A stretch of DNA of 64,000 nucleotides, taken from positions 434,001 through 498,000 of the forward strand of contig NZ_LBMN02000036.1 of NCBI RefSeq assembly GCF_001042485.2. Reading direction: 5' to 3'. The position numbers and the translations under genes were made by a program. The notes beneath the pieces are model-generated. The model was not told the DNA's origin, did no database searches, and worked only from the letters and a program-made list of their open reading frames with translations. Every line of letters starts with the position of its first letter. Positions within the stretch are counted from its first letter, which is position 1. This DNA is from Bacillus paralicheniformis. GTDB lineage: Bacteria > Bacillota > Bacilli > Bacillales > Bacillaceae. This document shows, piece by piece, positions 38,113 through 47,674 of the stretch.

Positions 38113-39225
38113 TTAAAAAGACGTGTGATACACATGTTGCAAAAACGCATTTTTGATATATCCAGGATCATGCAAATCCAATATATAAGCCTCTGCCGTT
38201 TGCCCGACCTTGAGCAGCTGCTCCTTATCGCGGACAATTTCTGCAAGCGCATATGCAGCCTTATCCGGATCATTAAAATCAACCTGAAAGCCTGTCACCC
38301 GATCGATGACGAAATCGTTCCATCCCCCGTTGATTCCGACGGCAACGGCAGCGCCGGCGGCCATGCTTTCTTGAGCAGCGATGCCGAACGGCTCATAACA
38401 ACTTGGAAAAACAGCCATTTCACAAAATGCCAGCCAGCTCTCTCTTTCTTCTTCACAAAGGAAAGGAAGAATTGTCACACTTTCCTTAATGCCCAATTCT
38501 CTTGCCTTGGTCTCGATCCTGCTTTGAAGCGGTCCTTCCCCGGCAATGACAAGTTCAAGATCAGGCCGCCGTTTGCGAAGCTGCTGAAAGGCGTGCAGCA
38601 ATGCGATAAACCCTTTTTCCGGAACAAACCTTCCGCAGGAAAAAAAGTACGGCGCACTTTTCATTCGTTTTTTCACCGTGCGGCTTTTTATGCACGGATG
38701 GGGAATGACGCGGACTTGCTCGAAAGGAAGCGAAAACGCCTTTTGCATGTCTGTCTTCATCATGCTGCTTAGCACGAGAATTTGATCGCTTTTTTCAGCC
38801 AGAAGCCGTTCGAGGCTTGCTCTGTATGGGTGGACATTTTCGCCTGCTGCCGTTTTCCGGCCGCTTTCAAGGCCGTGTACCGTGGAAATCAGCGGCACAG
38901 CCAGCACCTCGCTGAGATAAACGGCGGCAGGCGCGGTGATATCATCATTTGCATGGATGAAATGAAATTGTCCTTTATGCGCCAGCACGGTTTTGATCAT
39001 CTGAAAATTCATGGCGGCCACCGCCTCTTCAAAAGAAGCGAACGCTTTTAAATCAAGCGGAATCTCAAGCGTTTCCCATGCATGGCTGTTTTGCCCGGCA
39101 GCCGTCGTGCAGACGGTAAAGCTGACTTCGTTCCGCAATAGTTCAAGGTGACTTTTCACATAGCGCCCCGCTCCGCTTTTCAATAAAAGGGGATTTTCCA
39201 GCGACAGCAGCAATACGTTGATCAA
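38113..39225 (-). CDS. yqgM: YqgM, GT4-type glycosyltransferase
   Basis: A 370-residue GT-B glycosyltransferase. The C-terminal half carries FVPEKGFIALLHAF and the donor-site motif PSCYEPFGIAAQESMAAGAAVA, including the EX7E glutamates of family GT4. The N-terminal acceptor domain starts INVLLLSLENP. The start is TTG 39225, within AAGGAGCGTTTCCG context and overlapping the yqgL stop (TTGA). Substrates are unknown. With yqgL it forms a two-gene unit. Confidence 0.85.
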   Translation of the reverse strand: MINVLLLSLENPLLLKSGAGRYVKSHLELLRNEVSFTVCTTAAGQNSHAWETLEIPLDLKAFASFEEAVAAMNFQMIKTVLAHKGQFHFIHANDDITAPAAVYLSEVLAVPLISTVHGLESGRKTAAGENVHPYRASLERLLAEKSDQILVLSSMMKTDMQKAFSLPFEQVRVIPHPCIKSRTVKKRMKSAPYFFSCGRFVPEKGFIALLHAFQQLRKRRPDLELVIAGEGPLQSRIETKARELGIKESVTILPFLCEEERESWLAFCEMAVFPSCYEPFGIAAQESMAAGAAVAVGINGGWNDFVIDRVTGFQVDFNDPDKAAYALAEIVRDKEQLLKVGQTAEAYILDLHDPGYIKNAFLQHVYHTSF

Positions 39226-39719
39226 CGGAAACGCTCCTTTCCTTCTATTAAAGAATAGCTCGTATACGCGGAAAATTGAGTCGTCCAATCCTGCTGATTG
39301 TCGTGATACAGAAAACAGCTGCTGTTTGAATGGATTCCGTTTTCCCCAAGGTAGAAGCAGCCGGTGGTGAGAACGGCCAGCGCCATGTTGAGCGAATTGT
39401 ATATCTGGTATTCCGCTTTATAGAACGCATTGCCTGCAGCGGGAAAAACCGAGGCTTCCCCTTTAAATGTATCGGTATGGATCGTCCGTACGCTGCGCTC
39501 TCCGTTTTTTACGCAAAAGAGAAGAATTTGCTTTTCGACGTCTCTTATCCTTTCAAACAGAACCGCTTCAGCCGCCGAAAGCGCAGCATCCGAGATCTCC
39601 CAGCTCAGCCGAACGGTTTCATGATCCGGCGAAGATATTTTTAAAATATCGTTACAAAACGAAGATTTGCTTCGAATACTATGTTGAAAAGGTTTTTTCG
39701 AGATGATGATCCTTTTCAC
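39222..39719 (-). CDS. yqgL: YqgL, conserved protein of unknown function
   Basis: A 165-residue soluble protein; name given by position before yqgM. Not confidently assigned to a family: the second half (FPAAGNAFYKAEYQIYNS, FLYHDNQQDWTTQFSAYTSY) recalls DUF4912-like proteins that accompany glycosyltransferases, but this is a guess. The basic N-terminus KRIIISKKPFQHSIRSKSSF is not a signal peptide. Translationally coupled to yqgM by a 4-base overlap. Confidence 0.65.
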   Translation of the reverse strand: MKRIIISKKPFQHSIRSKSSFCNDILKISSPDHETVRLSWEISDAALSAAEAVLFERIRDVEKQILLFCVKNGERSVRTIHTDTFKGEASVFPAAGNAFYKAEYQIYNSLNMALAVLTTGCFYLGENGIHSNSSCFLYHDNQQDWTTQFSAYTSYSLIEGKERFR

Positions 39720-39894
39720 CGTGCGCCCTCCCGTTAAGCCCTGTTATGTATCTATCCTATTGGAAATGGCCCCGCAGGCGCAACGAAAATAAAATTCTTC
39801 GACAAAATTTTTATTTTTTGCATTAACTCCTTTTGAAGCAAGCGTTTTTATGGTATAAAAAAGAAGGAGAAAATTAGAATTGAAGGTGATGAAC

Positions 39895-40245
39895 GTGGAA
39901 ATTGCTATCATTGCGCTGCTCGTTGTCAGCATTGCGCTGATTGCATTCTCATATTTTCAAAGAGAACCGATCAAGGAAGTTGAACAGGAGTTGGAAACCC
40001 TTCAGCTGTCCGCCATGCAGGAAATCTATAAATTGAAAAAGAAGATGACCGTGCTTGAGGAAGAGCTCCTCGATTCAAATGTGGTCGTCCGCAGACCAAA
40101 TGCCGGAATCAGCCAGCATATTGCGAAGCAGATTCTTTCAAAATACCAAAACGGCATGTCTGTAGACGCCATCGCTAAAGCTGAGCACGTATCTGTCGAA
40201 GATGTCAAAGCGATCATTAAAGACAATGAGAGGGTGCTTGTATGA
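39895..40245 (+). CDS. yqzD: YqzD, membrane-anchored helical protein
   Basis: 116 residues: an N-terminal membrane helix (3-20), a coiled-coil-like stretch rich in Glu/Leu/Lys (30-60) and a C-terminal segment resembling a small helix-turn-helix (YQNGMSVDAIAKAEHVSVEDVKAII). GTG 39895 is favoured by AAGGTGATGAAC; ATG 39889 and TTG 39880 (AAGGAGA upstream) are alternatives. Overlaps yqzC by four bases. Function unknown. Confidence 0.75.
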   Translation: MEIAIIALLVVSIALIAFSYFQREPIKEVEQELETLQLSAMQEIYKLKKKMTVLEEELLDSNVVVRRPNAGISQHIAKQILSKYQNGMSVDAIAKAEHVSVEDVKAIIKDNERVLV

Positions 40246-40721
40246 CCAGACAAAGTGTACAAGCATTTGCCGGAGGAATGATTTTGGCTACCGCCGTTCT
40301 TGCAGGCGCATTTTATTTGACGGATAACGGAAGAGCTGAAGCTTCTAAAGACGCTCAAAACATCAGCGAAACCGATGTCAAAACCTATTTAAAGGACAAC
40401 CAGCAGGTTTCGTTGCAACGCGAAGAATACCAGCAGCTGCTCCATTATAAAGAGACCGCTCTGAAGCAGGATGCTTCGTCTCAAAACAAAAAAGAGAAGG
40501 AAGCAGAAAAAAAAGATTCCAAGTATAAGCTTGAAATCAAAAGCGGCATGAGCACGGCTGAGATAGCAGACCTCCTTGCAAAAGGAAAAGTCATTTCATC
40601 TGCGGATGACTTCAAAGATTATGTGAAAAAGACCGGAAACGAATCTAAAATCCGCGCAGGTAAGTACGAACTGAAGCGCGGTGACAGCTTGAAAAACATC
40701 GTCAAAACGCTGTCCAAATAA
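40242..40721 (+). CDS. yqzC: YqzC, MltG-N-like extracytoplasmic protein
   Basis: A 159-residue protein. One N-terminal membrane helix (8-27) is followed by a charged linker and a C-terminal domain. The domain reads EIKSGMSTAEIADLLAKGKVI and RAGKYELKRGDSLKNIVKTL, the LysM-like N-terminal fold of MltG/YceG transglycosylases, without the catalytic domain. Probably outside the membrane near peptidoglycan. The ATG overlaps the yqzD stop (ATGA). Confidence 0.78.
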   Translation: MTRQSVQAFAGGMILATAVLAGAFYLTDNGRAEASKDAQNISETDVKTYLKDNQQVSLQREEYQQLLHYKETALKQDASSQNKKEKEAEKKDSKYKLEIKSGMSTAEIADLLAKGKVISSADDFKDYVKKTGNESKIRAGKYELKRGDSLKNIVKTLSK

Positions 40722-40755
40722 AAAAGCAGGCTGCCATTCCAGCCTGCTTTTTTAT
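40719..40755 (+). terminator. yqzC terminator
   Basis: AAAAAGCAGGCTG/CAGCCTGCTTTTT stem with small loop, overlapping the yqzC stop. Confidence 0.92.
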
Positions 40756-40773
40756 TGCCTCCGCTCCGGTGCA

Positions 40774-40808
40774 AAAAAGGCTACCGCTTTAAAGCGGCAG
40801 CCTTTTTC
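40774..40808 (-). terminator. pst operon terminator
   Basis: AAAAGGCT-CCGCTTT and AAAGCGG-AGCCTTTT pair with one mismatched position; T run on the minus strand. Confidence 0.88.
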
Positions 40809-41588
40809 TCATCCGAACCGGCCTGTAATATAATCTTTTGTCCGATAATCGTCAGGACTTGAAAACATTTTGACCGTATCGTTGCACTCAATCAGCTCGC
40901 CCATGAGGAAAAATGCCGTTTGATCGGAAATTCTCGATGCCTGCTGCATATTGTGCGTGACGATTGCAATCGTGTATTTCTCTTTCAGCTTGAGCATCAG
41001 CTCTTCAATTTTCAAAGTCGAAACTGGATCAAGAGCTGATGTCGGTTCATCCATCAAGAGAACGTCCGGATTGGTGGCCAGCGCCCTTGCGATGCAGAGA
41101 CGCTGCTGCTGCCCCCCGGAAAGTCCGAGCGCCTGGGAATGAAGGCGGTCTTTCACTTCATCCCACAGCGCCACATCCACAAGCGCTTTTTCCACCCTCT
41201 CATTCAATTCCTTTTTGTTTTTCAGTCCATGGATCCTTGGTCCGTATGCGACATTATCAAAAATCGACTGGGGAAACGGATTTCCTTTTTGAAACACCAT
41301 ACCGACTTTCTTCCGCAGCTCAACAAGATCGACTTTGCTGTTGAGTACGTTCGTTCCGTTGTAGCTGATCTCTCCGGTCATTTTGACATTCGGAACCATA
41401 TTGATCATGAGATTCAGCGTTTTAATGAAGGTCGACTTTCCGCAGCCTGACGGACCGATGATGGCGGTAATTTCGTACTCGGGTATTGTCAAGTTAATGT
41501 TCTTTAATGCGTGATGTTCGCCGTACCATAAATTCAAATCATTGATCTGGTACACATCTTTTGGCTTTACGGCTGTTACAGCGCTCAT
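40809..41588 (-). CDS. pstBB: PstB2/PstBB, phosphate ABC ATPase
   Basis: A 259-residue ATPase. Walker A is GPSGCGKST, signature [15 protein letters not shown] and Walker [13 protein letters not shown]. The characteristic Pst ending YITGRFG is present. Drives high-affinity phosphate uptake with PstS, PstC and PstA. Two ATPase genes in tandem, 12 bases apart, are normal for Bacillus. Last gene of the operon. Confidence 0.94.
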   Translation of the reverse strand: MSAVTAVKPKDVYQINDLNLWYGEHHALKNINLTIPEYEITAIIGPSGCGKSTFIKTLNLMINMVPNVKMTGEISYNGTNVLNSKVDLVELRKKVGMVFQKGNPFPQSIFDNVAYGPRIHGLKNKKELNERVEKALVDVALWDEVKDRLHSQALGLSGGQQQRLCIARALATNPDVLLMDEPTSALDPVSTLKIEELMLKLKEKYTIAIVTHNMQQASRISDQTAFFLMGELIECNDTVKMFSSPDDYRTKDYITGRFG

Positions 41589-41600
41589 ACCGGCCCCTCC

Positions 41601-42428
41601 TTATCCAAACCTGCCGTTGATGTAATCCTCTGTCTTTTTTTCTGAAGGATTCATAAAGATCTTTTCCGTACGATCGTATTCGATCAAATCTCCGTTAAGG
41701 AAAAATGCCGTTTGATCGGAAATTCTTGAAGCTTGCTGCATGTTATGCGTGACAATGATGATCGAGTATTCCTCTTTTAAACCGACGATTAATTCCTCTA
41801 TTTTCGCATTTGAAATCGGATCGAGCGCTGAAGCAGGCTCATCCAAAAGCAGTACTTCAGGCTTCATCGCGAGCGTCCGGGCGATGCAGAGGCGCTGCTG
41901 CTGCCCGCCTGACAGCGAAAAAGCCGACTCATGCAGCCTGTCTTTCACTTCATCCCACAGCGCGGCTTTCCTCAAGCTTTCTTCCACGATCTCATCAAGC
42001 ACAGATTTACGCCGTTCACCCGCATACTTTAAAGCATGGGTAATGTTGCTGTAAATCGATTTTGGAAAGGGATTCGGCTTCTGAAATACCATTCCGATTT
42101 CCCTTCTCAGATTGACGACATTGATATTGGAATCAAGGATGTTAAGTCCTTCATATCGTATTTCTCCGGATGTTCTGGCTGATGGAATCAGATCGTTCAT
42201 CCGGTTGATGCTTCTTAAAAAAGTTGATTTTCCGCAGCCTGACGGGCCGATCAAAGCCGTAACGGCATGTTTGTCAACATGCATGGAAATGTCGTTGACG
42301 GCCCGCTTTTCTCCATAGTAAATATTTAAATTTTTCACTTCTAAAATATGTTCTTTCGCTTCAGGAAACGGAGCGATTCCGATAGTGTCGCGCACGGTTT
42401 CCAAAACCGGCATCTGAACCTGAACCAT
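41601..42428 (-). CDS. pstBA: PstB1/PstBA, phosphate ABC ATPase
   Basis: A 275-residue ATPase, very like the following pstBB but with a 25-residue N-terminal extension. It shares Walker [10 protein letters not shown], signature [15 protein letters not shown], Walker [13 protein letters not shown] and the YINGRFG end. It sits 19 bases after pstA. Divergence between the two copies suggests an old duplication. Confidence 0.94.
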   Translation of the reverse strand: MVQVQMPVLETVRDTIGIAPFPEAKEHILEVKNLNIYYGEKRAVNDISMHVDKHAVTALIGPSGCGKSTFLRSINRMNDLIPSARTSGEIRYEGLNILDSNINVVNLRREIGMVFQKPNPFPKSIYSNITHALKYAGERRKSVLDEIVEESLRKAALWDEVKDRLHESAFSLSGGQQQRLCIARTLAMKPEVLLLDEPASALDPISNAKIEELIVGLKEEYSIIIVTHNMQQASRISDQTAFFLNGDLIEYDRTEKIFMNPSEKKTEDYINGRFG

Positions 42429-42447
42429 ATGATTTCATCCTTCCTTC

Positions 42448-43335
42448 TTATTTGTTTGCCGTTAACTTTTTATGAATAAAAGAGCCGAGCCATCGGGCTG
42501 CCAAATTAAAGATCAAGACGGACAGTACAAGAACGGCGGATGCCCCGTTTGCGATCGCTTCAGCATCAGGGATGATCCCCTGTGTGTTTACATTCCAAAT
42601 GTGAACGGCCAGCGTTTCAGCCGGTCTGAAAATATTGAGCGGCGAGGTCTCAGAAAACGGATTCCAATCGGCGAAATTCAGTCTCGGCGTGGTTAGTCCG
42701 GCTGTAAACAGCAAAGCGGCAGCTTCGCCAAATACGCGGCCCGACGCAAGAATCGCCCCTGTGATGATGGACGGCACCGCACCAGGGATCAAGACCGTTT
42801 TAATCGTATGCCACTTGGACACACCTAAAGCAAGGGAAGCTTCTTTTTGTTCCTTAGGTACAGAGCGGATCGCATCCTCTGTCACCCTGACCATGACGGG
42901 AAGGTTGAAAATCGTCAAAGCAAGCGCTCCGCCGATAATGCTGTACCCCCATCCGGTCAAATTAACAAACAGCAGCATGCCGAACATCCCCATGACGATC
43001 GAAGGAAGGGATGACAAAACTTCAATACAGACACGGATAAAATCGGTCAATTTGTTGGCGGGCGCATATTCAGCCATATAAATTCCTCCGCCGACTCCAA
43101 GGGGAACTGTGATCAGCATCGTCAGTGCGAGAATATAAAACGAGTTGAACAGCTGATCGCGGATTCCGCCGCCGCTTGAAAGCGCACTGGAACGCGAAGT
43201 TAAAAAGCTGAGGCTGATATGTGAAACACCATTGATGATGATATAAGTGAACAAACCGACAAGAATGGCGGCGATTACCGCAGCAATCAATCCAAAAACA
43301 CCGGTTGCTAAACGATCTGTTACTTTGCTGTTCAT
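42448..43335 (-). CDS. pstA: PstA, phosphate ABC permease
   Basis: A 295-residue permease with six membrane helices. The EAA-type loop EASLALGVSKWHTIKTVLIPGA (around 165-186) contacts PstB. The phosphate-transport arrangement GIRDQLFNSFY near residue 57 is typical. Its ATG overlaps the pstC stop by one base. Confidence 0.94.
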   Translation of the reverse strand: MNSKVTDRLATGVFGLIAAVIAAILVGLFTYIIINGVSHISLSFLTSRSSALSSGGGIRDQLFNSFYILALTMLITVPLGVGGGIYMAEYAPANKLTDFIRVCIEVLSSLPSIVMGMFGMLLFVNLTGWGYSIIGGALALTIFNLPVMVRVTEDAIRSVPKEQKEASLALGVSKWHTIKTVLIPGAVPSIITGAILASGRVFGEAAALLFTAGLTTPRLNFADWNPFSETSPLNIFRPAETLAVHIWNVNTQGIIPDAEAIANGASAVLVLSVLIFNLAARWLGSFIHKKLTANK

Positions 43336-44264
43336 TACAGTTTCCTCCTGGATGACAGATAGCGGATGAGCAGGATGAACAAGAACGACATGATCAGAAG
43401 GACAAGGCCCATTGACCAGAGCGTATTGTTTTCCACGCTTCCGTATGTTGTATGGCCCATATTCAACGTTATAATCGTTGTTAATGTCCCCGCAGGGTCT
43501 AAAAGGCTCTCAAACAGGTTTCGGGAATTTCCGATGACCATCTGCACGGCCAGCGCTTCGCCGAACGCCCTCGCCATTCCTAAGACGACGGCTGTCAGAA
43601 GCGAAGGCAGCGCTGCCGGTATCAGCACTTTTCGGATTGTCTGCCAGCGGGTTGCGCCCAATGCGTATGATCCTTCGCGCAGATTTTTCGGCAGAGACAT
43701 GAGCGCATCCGTTGAAATAGAAGTGACCGTCGGCAAAATCATGACAGCCAGGACAATCGTTCCCGCCAGAAGGCTGTGGCCCGATCCGCTTGACTTAAAC
43801 TGTGAAATGAACGGCACTAACACTGTAAGGCCTATGAATCCATAAACGACGGAAGGAATACCAACAAGCAATTCGACAACCGGCTGCAGTACTTTTCTGC
43901 CCCATGATGGCGCGATTTCCGTCATGAAAATCGCACCTCCTATTCCAAGCGGTGCAGCAATCAAAGATGCAAGAAGGGTCACTGCAAAAGATCCGAGTAT
44001 AAACGGAAGGGCTCCGTATTCAGGGTTTTCGTTCGTTGGATTCCAATCTAGACTGGTTAAGAACTCAATTGGACTTACACCATTGGCCAGAAAAGATTGC
44101 AACCCCTTATTTCCGAGAAAAATTGTGATCGAAATCGCCGCCGCCATCATGATAAACGCGCACGACGCAACCAAAATCCTCCCGCGGATTTCATCCATTT
44201 TGCGATTATGCTTGGAGCTGATCAGCCGCTCTTTTGCGGACAGTTTCTCTATTTTTTGAACCAT
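43335..44264 (-). CDS. pstC: PstC, phosphate ABC permease
   Basis: A 309-residue permease partner of PstA. Six membrane helices follow a charged 25-residue N-terminus. The EAA loop REGSYALGATRWQTIRKVLIP lies at about 197-216 and GMARAFGEALAVQMVIGN follows. It lies 75 bases after pstS, a gap without a clear terminator. Confidence 0.94.
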   Translation of the reverse strand: MVQKIEKLSAKERLISSKHNRKMDEIRGRILVASCAFIMMAAAISITIFLGNKGLQSFLANGVSPIEFLTSLDWNPTNENPEYGALPFILGSFAVTLLASLIAAPLGIGGAIFMTEIAPSWGRKVLQPVVELLVGIPSVVYGFIGLTVLVPFISQFKSSGSGHSLLAGTIVLAVMILPTVTSISTDALMSLPKNLREGSYALGATRWQTIRKVLIPAALPSLLTAVVLGMARAFGEALAVQMVIGNSRNLFESLLDPAGTLTTIITLNMGHTTYGSVENNTLWSMGLVLLIMSFLFILLIRYLSSRRKL

Positions 44265-44339
44265 TTTTTTACACTCCTATAAGAACAAGTCATAAGAGGG
44301 AAAGTGTCAGGAGCACACTTTCCCGCCTTCTATTGTCAA

Positions 44340-45257
44340 TTATTTATCAGTTTGCTTTCCATTCGCATCGCGCTTGACTTCCATGTCTGTTACTGGAATG
44401 TAGCCCTGCTCCGTCACGATGGATTTTTGAATGTCATCGTTCATCAAATAGTCGAGGAATTCTTTCGCCAAGCCTTCAGGCTCGCCTTTCGTATAAGAAT
44501 GCTGGTATGCCCAGATCGGGAATTTGCCTTTTTGTACATTTTCGGCTGTCGGCTTAACGCCGTCGATTGAAAGCGGAGTGACAGTGTCATCCTTGATATA
44601 AGAAAACGCAAGATATCCGATTGCTCCAGGCGTTTCAGCGATTAACTTTTTCACTGTGTTTGAAGAATCTTCCGTGATTCCTTCAGCCGGAGTTTCTCCG
44701 TCAAGTGCATATTTAACAAAAGTCGCGCGGGTTCCTGAAGAATCAGGACGGTTGACAAGCGTAATCTTTTGATCTTTCCCGCCTAGTTCCTTCCAGTTCT
44801 TGATTTTACCTGTGAATACCTTTTTGAGATCCTCTAACGAAATGTCATCGATGCCTACTTCAGGATTGACCGCAGCTGCCATTCCGACAACCGCAACTTG
44901 ATGATCGGTAAGTTCTTTGGCAGGAATGCCTTCTTTTTCTTCGGCAAAGACATCGGAGTTGCCGATTTGGACTGTGCCTTCAGCCACCTGGGAAAGACCT
45001 GTGCCAGAACCTCCAGCCTGAACTTGAATATCGGCATCAGGATTTTCATCCATGAATTTTTCAGCCGCTGCTAAAACAAGAGGCTGCATCGCCGAAGAAC
45101 CCGAAATCGTCAAAGAACCTGAAGCCTTATTCTCTGCTTTATCGCTTTGTTTGCCTTCGTCTGCATTGTTGTTTGTACTGCTGCTTCCGCAAGCTGCTGC
45201 GAAGACAACTAAAACGGACATGATGAACATCAGTGTGATTTTTTTAAATGGTTTCAC
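44340..45257 (-). CDS. pstS: PstS, phosphate-binding lipoprotein
   Basis: A 305-residue phosphate-binding protein. The lipobox AAAC lipidates C23, followed by a 20-residue Asn/Ser/Lys-rich linker. Ligand-contacting stretches SGSSAMQPL, AGGSGTGLS and RPDSSGTRATF are intact. Captures phosphate for PstC/PstA. First gene of the operon behind a PHO box. Confidence 0.95.
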   Translation of the reverse strand: MKPFKKITLMFIMSVLVVFAAACGSSSTNNNADEGKQSDKAENKASGSLTISGSSAMQPLVLAAAEKFMDENPDADIQVQAGGSGTGLSQVAEGTVQIGNSDVFAEEKEGIPAKELTDHQVAVVGMAAAVNPEVGIDDISLEDLKKVFTGKIKNWKELGGKDQKITLVNRPDSSGTRATFVKYALDGETPAEGITEDSSNTVKKLIAETPGAIGYLAFSYIKDDTVTPLSIDGVKPTAENVQKGKFPIWAYQHSYTKGEPEGLAKEFLDYLMNDDIQKSIVTEQGYIPVTDMEVKRDANGKQTDK

Positions 45258-45316
45258 TTCTTAATCCTCCCGCGTAAATGTGTAATTTGTCCTACGGGTA
45301 TAGCGTAACTTTTCAG

Positions 45317-45355
45317 TGTTAATCTTGTTTAAATGAATTATTAAGGTTTTGTAAA
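45317..45355 (-). promoter_or_regulatory. PHO box (PhoP binding site) of the pst operon
   Basis: On the minus strand four hexamers read TTTACA, TTAATA, TTTAAA, TTAACA, each separated by exactly five bases (plus-strand blocks 45350-55, 45339-44, 45328-33, 45317-22). This is the direct-repeat PhoP site TT(A/C/T)A(C/T)A. A -10-like TATACC follows at 45297-45302. Phosphate-starvation induction by PhoPR is expected. Confidence 0.9.
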
Positions 45356-45402
45356 ATAAGCTTGAACTTTGTATAGAATGCGGGTGAAAGGAACGGGCGC
45401 AC

Positions 45403-45439
45403 AAAAAAACACCTGCATGGTTCAATGCAGGTGTTTTAA
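45403..45439 (-). terminator. pbpA terminator
   Basis: AACACCTGCAT/ATGCAGGTGTT stem around GGTTCA, then a run of seven Ts on the minus strand. Confidence 0.9.
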
Positions 45440-45449
45440 TGAAAAAGTC

Positions 45450-47573
45450 CTATTCTGTAGCTTCTTTTTCGATTTTGTCTTTATTTTTTTCGGCGGTATT
45501 TTCTTTCGATTGTTTTGATTTCAGTTCAAAATACTTATCAAGCACTTTCCGGCCGAGTTCGTTTGTAATTGAATATCTTTGGCCATAGTCATTATAAACC
45601 CAAGGAACGACGACGGAAATTGCGACTTCAGGATTATCGTAAGGAGCGTAGGCAACAAGCGTTGTATTGTATGTCGGTGTTCCCGTTTTCGATTTGTCCG
45701 GTCCGTCATAGAAAGACTGGGCCGTTCCTGTTTTTCCTGCTGGTTTATATGAAGCAGAAGCAAACTGACCCGCTGCCGTACCTTTTGTCATTACGCGCCT
45801 GAATCCGTTTTGGACTTCTTTAATATATTGATCGCTCATGTCTAATTTGTTCAATACTTCAGGCTGCACGGACTGTGTAACGGCCCCGATTCCTTTTTTC
45901 GAATCAGGCTCCCTGATCTCTTTCACGAGCTGCGGCTTCATGCGGTACCCGCCATTGGCAATCGTTGATACATACTGAGCCAGCTGCAGCGGTGTGTATG
46001 TGTCATACTGTCCGATGGAATAGTCAAGCAAGAAACCAGGCAGTCTTTGAGATCCTTTGTAGCCTGTTGCTTCATTTGGCAGATCGATTCCGGTTTTGAC
46101 GCCGAGGCCGAACTGGCTGAAATAATACCTGAATGTATCAAATGCTTTTGTTTGAAGATCGAGAGGCTGGTGCGCCTTATATTGACCTTTACCAAGGGCG
46201 ATCGCTGTTTTAAACATGAACACGTTTGAAGATTGTTCAAGCGCTCCCTGGATACCCAGTGTTCCCAAGCCCACTCTCCATGACTTTTTCGGATTCGGCG
46301 AGTCACCGATCCAAAGCGGTTCATCAAGAAAAGTCGTATTTAAATTAATGGCTCCCGTCTGCAAACCTGTTAAAACAGTGGCCCCTTTGACAGCCGAGCC
46401 CATCGCGTAAGAAGACGTCATCGCGCCGAGGGCATAGTCGTCAACCTTTAATTTGCCGCTTTCGTTTTTAAGCTGCTTGCCGGCAATCGATAACACTTCC
46501 CCGTTTCGCGGGTCCATCATGACGACGAATGCGCGGTCGAGAAGCGGAGCGCTATGCTGGGCTTTGGCGGACTTCAGTTCATCCTCGATAATTTTTTCAA
46601 TCTCTTTTTGCATATCAACATCGATCGTCAAGACTAAATCTTTTCCGCTTTTCCCCTCTGAAATGACTTCCGTATCGACGATATCCCCTGATTTGTCGGT
46701 AATATTTTTCACTTTCTCTTTCTGTCCCTGAAGCACATTTTCATATTCGGCTTCAAGGTAGCTTTTTCCAACCCGGTCATTCCGGTTGTAGCCGAGCGAC
46801 AAATAATGATCAAGCAGACTTTTCGGAAGCCCTTCATTTGAATCAGATATGCTGCCGATCATCGTTCTGAGCAGACCGTTATAAGGATAATCCCGCTTCC
46901 AATCTGACGTCACATCGACTCCAGGGAGCTCGTCCAGGTGTTCGCTGACAACCGCCATTTCTTTTGCGGTTACGTCCTTGTTTTTAATATACTGCGGAGT
47001 CAACGCGTATCCAGAATCCATCTGACGCTTGATTGCCAAGACTTTCAAATCTTGATCTGTCAGTTCTTTCAGTTTATCTTCCGTGATCCTGTCAAGCTGC
47101 AGCTGGTATAAATCGTCTTCTTTCAGCTTGCCGTCCTTAACTTTTTTCCGATCCTGATCGGTGATGAGCTTCTCGGCTTTTTTCGGCCTCGTTAAAATCC
47201 AGTAGTCCTTTTTATCGCGCTCCGTTATTTTATCTGTATCGATTTTGATCATTTCTGCAAGTTTTTTTGCTATTTTAAGCCTGTCCTTTTGAGAGGTCGA
47301 TGATGTCCTTGTGTATGTAATGGCATTCATCGGTTTATTTTTCACGATCGTGTTTAAGTTCCGATCATATATTTTCCCCCGCGGAACGCTTGTCGAGACA
47401 TCGACTTCTTCCTGCTTCTGCACTTCGTTCGTATAGTCTTCGCCAAAGACGATCTGCACCATGCCGAGGCGCACGACGACGATGGTGAAAATAATAAAAG
47501 CGAGCAGGAACAATATGTTCAATCTAATGGGGAGCGATTTGCGTTTTTCAGTTTTCATTTTTTTGTTCATCAT
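45450..47573 (-). CDS. pbpA: PbpA, class B penicillin-binding protein 2A
   Basis: A 707-residue class B transpeptidase of the elongation machinery. Short cytoplasmic basic N-terminus, one membrane helix (about 17-38), PBP dimer domain, then the transpeptidase domain. The active-site serine lies in GSAVKG (about 392), SSN at about 449 and KTGTA at about 611. With PbpH it supports rod shape. ATG 47573 follows AAAGGTGATGCTA; a 17-residue upstream extension lacks a site. Confidence 0.94.
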   Translation of the reverse strand: MMNKKMKTEKRKSLPIRLNILFLLAFIIFTIVVVRLGMVQIVFGEDYTNEVQKQEEVDVSTSVPRGKIYDRNLNTIVKNKPMNAITYTRTSSTSQKDRLKIAKKLAEMIKIDTDKITERDKKDYWILTRPKKAEKLITDQDRKKVKDGKLKEDDLYQLQLDRITEDKLKELTDQDLKVLAIKRQMDSGYALTPQYIKNKDVTAKEMAVVSEHLDELPGVDVTSDWKRDYPYNGLLRTMIGSISDSNEGLPKSLLDHYLSLGYNRNDRVGKSYLEAEYENVLQGQKEKVKNITDKSGDIVDTEVISEGKSGKDLVLTIDVDMQKEIEKIIEDELKSAKAQHSAPLLDRAFVVMMDPRNGEVLSIAGKQLKNESGKLKVDDYALGAMTSSYAMGSAVKGATVLTGLQTGAINLNTTFLDEPLWIGDSPNPKKSWRVGLGTLGIQGALEQSSNVFMFKTAIALGKGQYKAHQPLDLQTKAFDTFRYYFSQFGLGVKTGIDLPNEATGYKGSQRLPGFLLDYSIGQYDTYTPLQLAQYVSTIANGGYRMKPQLVKEIREPDSKKGIGAVTQSVQPEVLNKLDMSDQYIKEVQNGFRRVMTKGTAAGQFASASYKPAGKTGTAQSFYDGPDKSKTGTPTYNTTLVAYAPYDNPEVAISVVVPWVYNDYGQRYSITNELGRKVLDKYFELKSKQSKENTAEKNKDKIEKEATE

Positions 47574-47591
47574 TAGCATCACCTTTTTGAA

Positions 47592-47622
47592 ATAAAGAAA
47601 AGACACCTTATGAAAAGGTGCC
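47592..47622 (-). terminator. Hairpin between yqgE and pbpA
   Basis: GGCACCTT/AAGGTGTC stem followed by TTTTCTTT on the minus strand. It may end yqgE transcripts partially; the pbpA start lies only about 20 bases further. Confidence 0.6.
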
Positions 47623-47674
47623 AAATCTATTGTAAAGTTTTTTTCGGCATTTTTCTACTATTTTCCCTTGCGGC

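Noticed and set aside
40809..42428. The two neighbouring pstB genes as a recent tandem duplication or assembly artefact
   Set aside because: The two proteins differ substantially, especially at their N-termini, and the same arrangement is known in B. subtilis.
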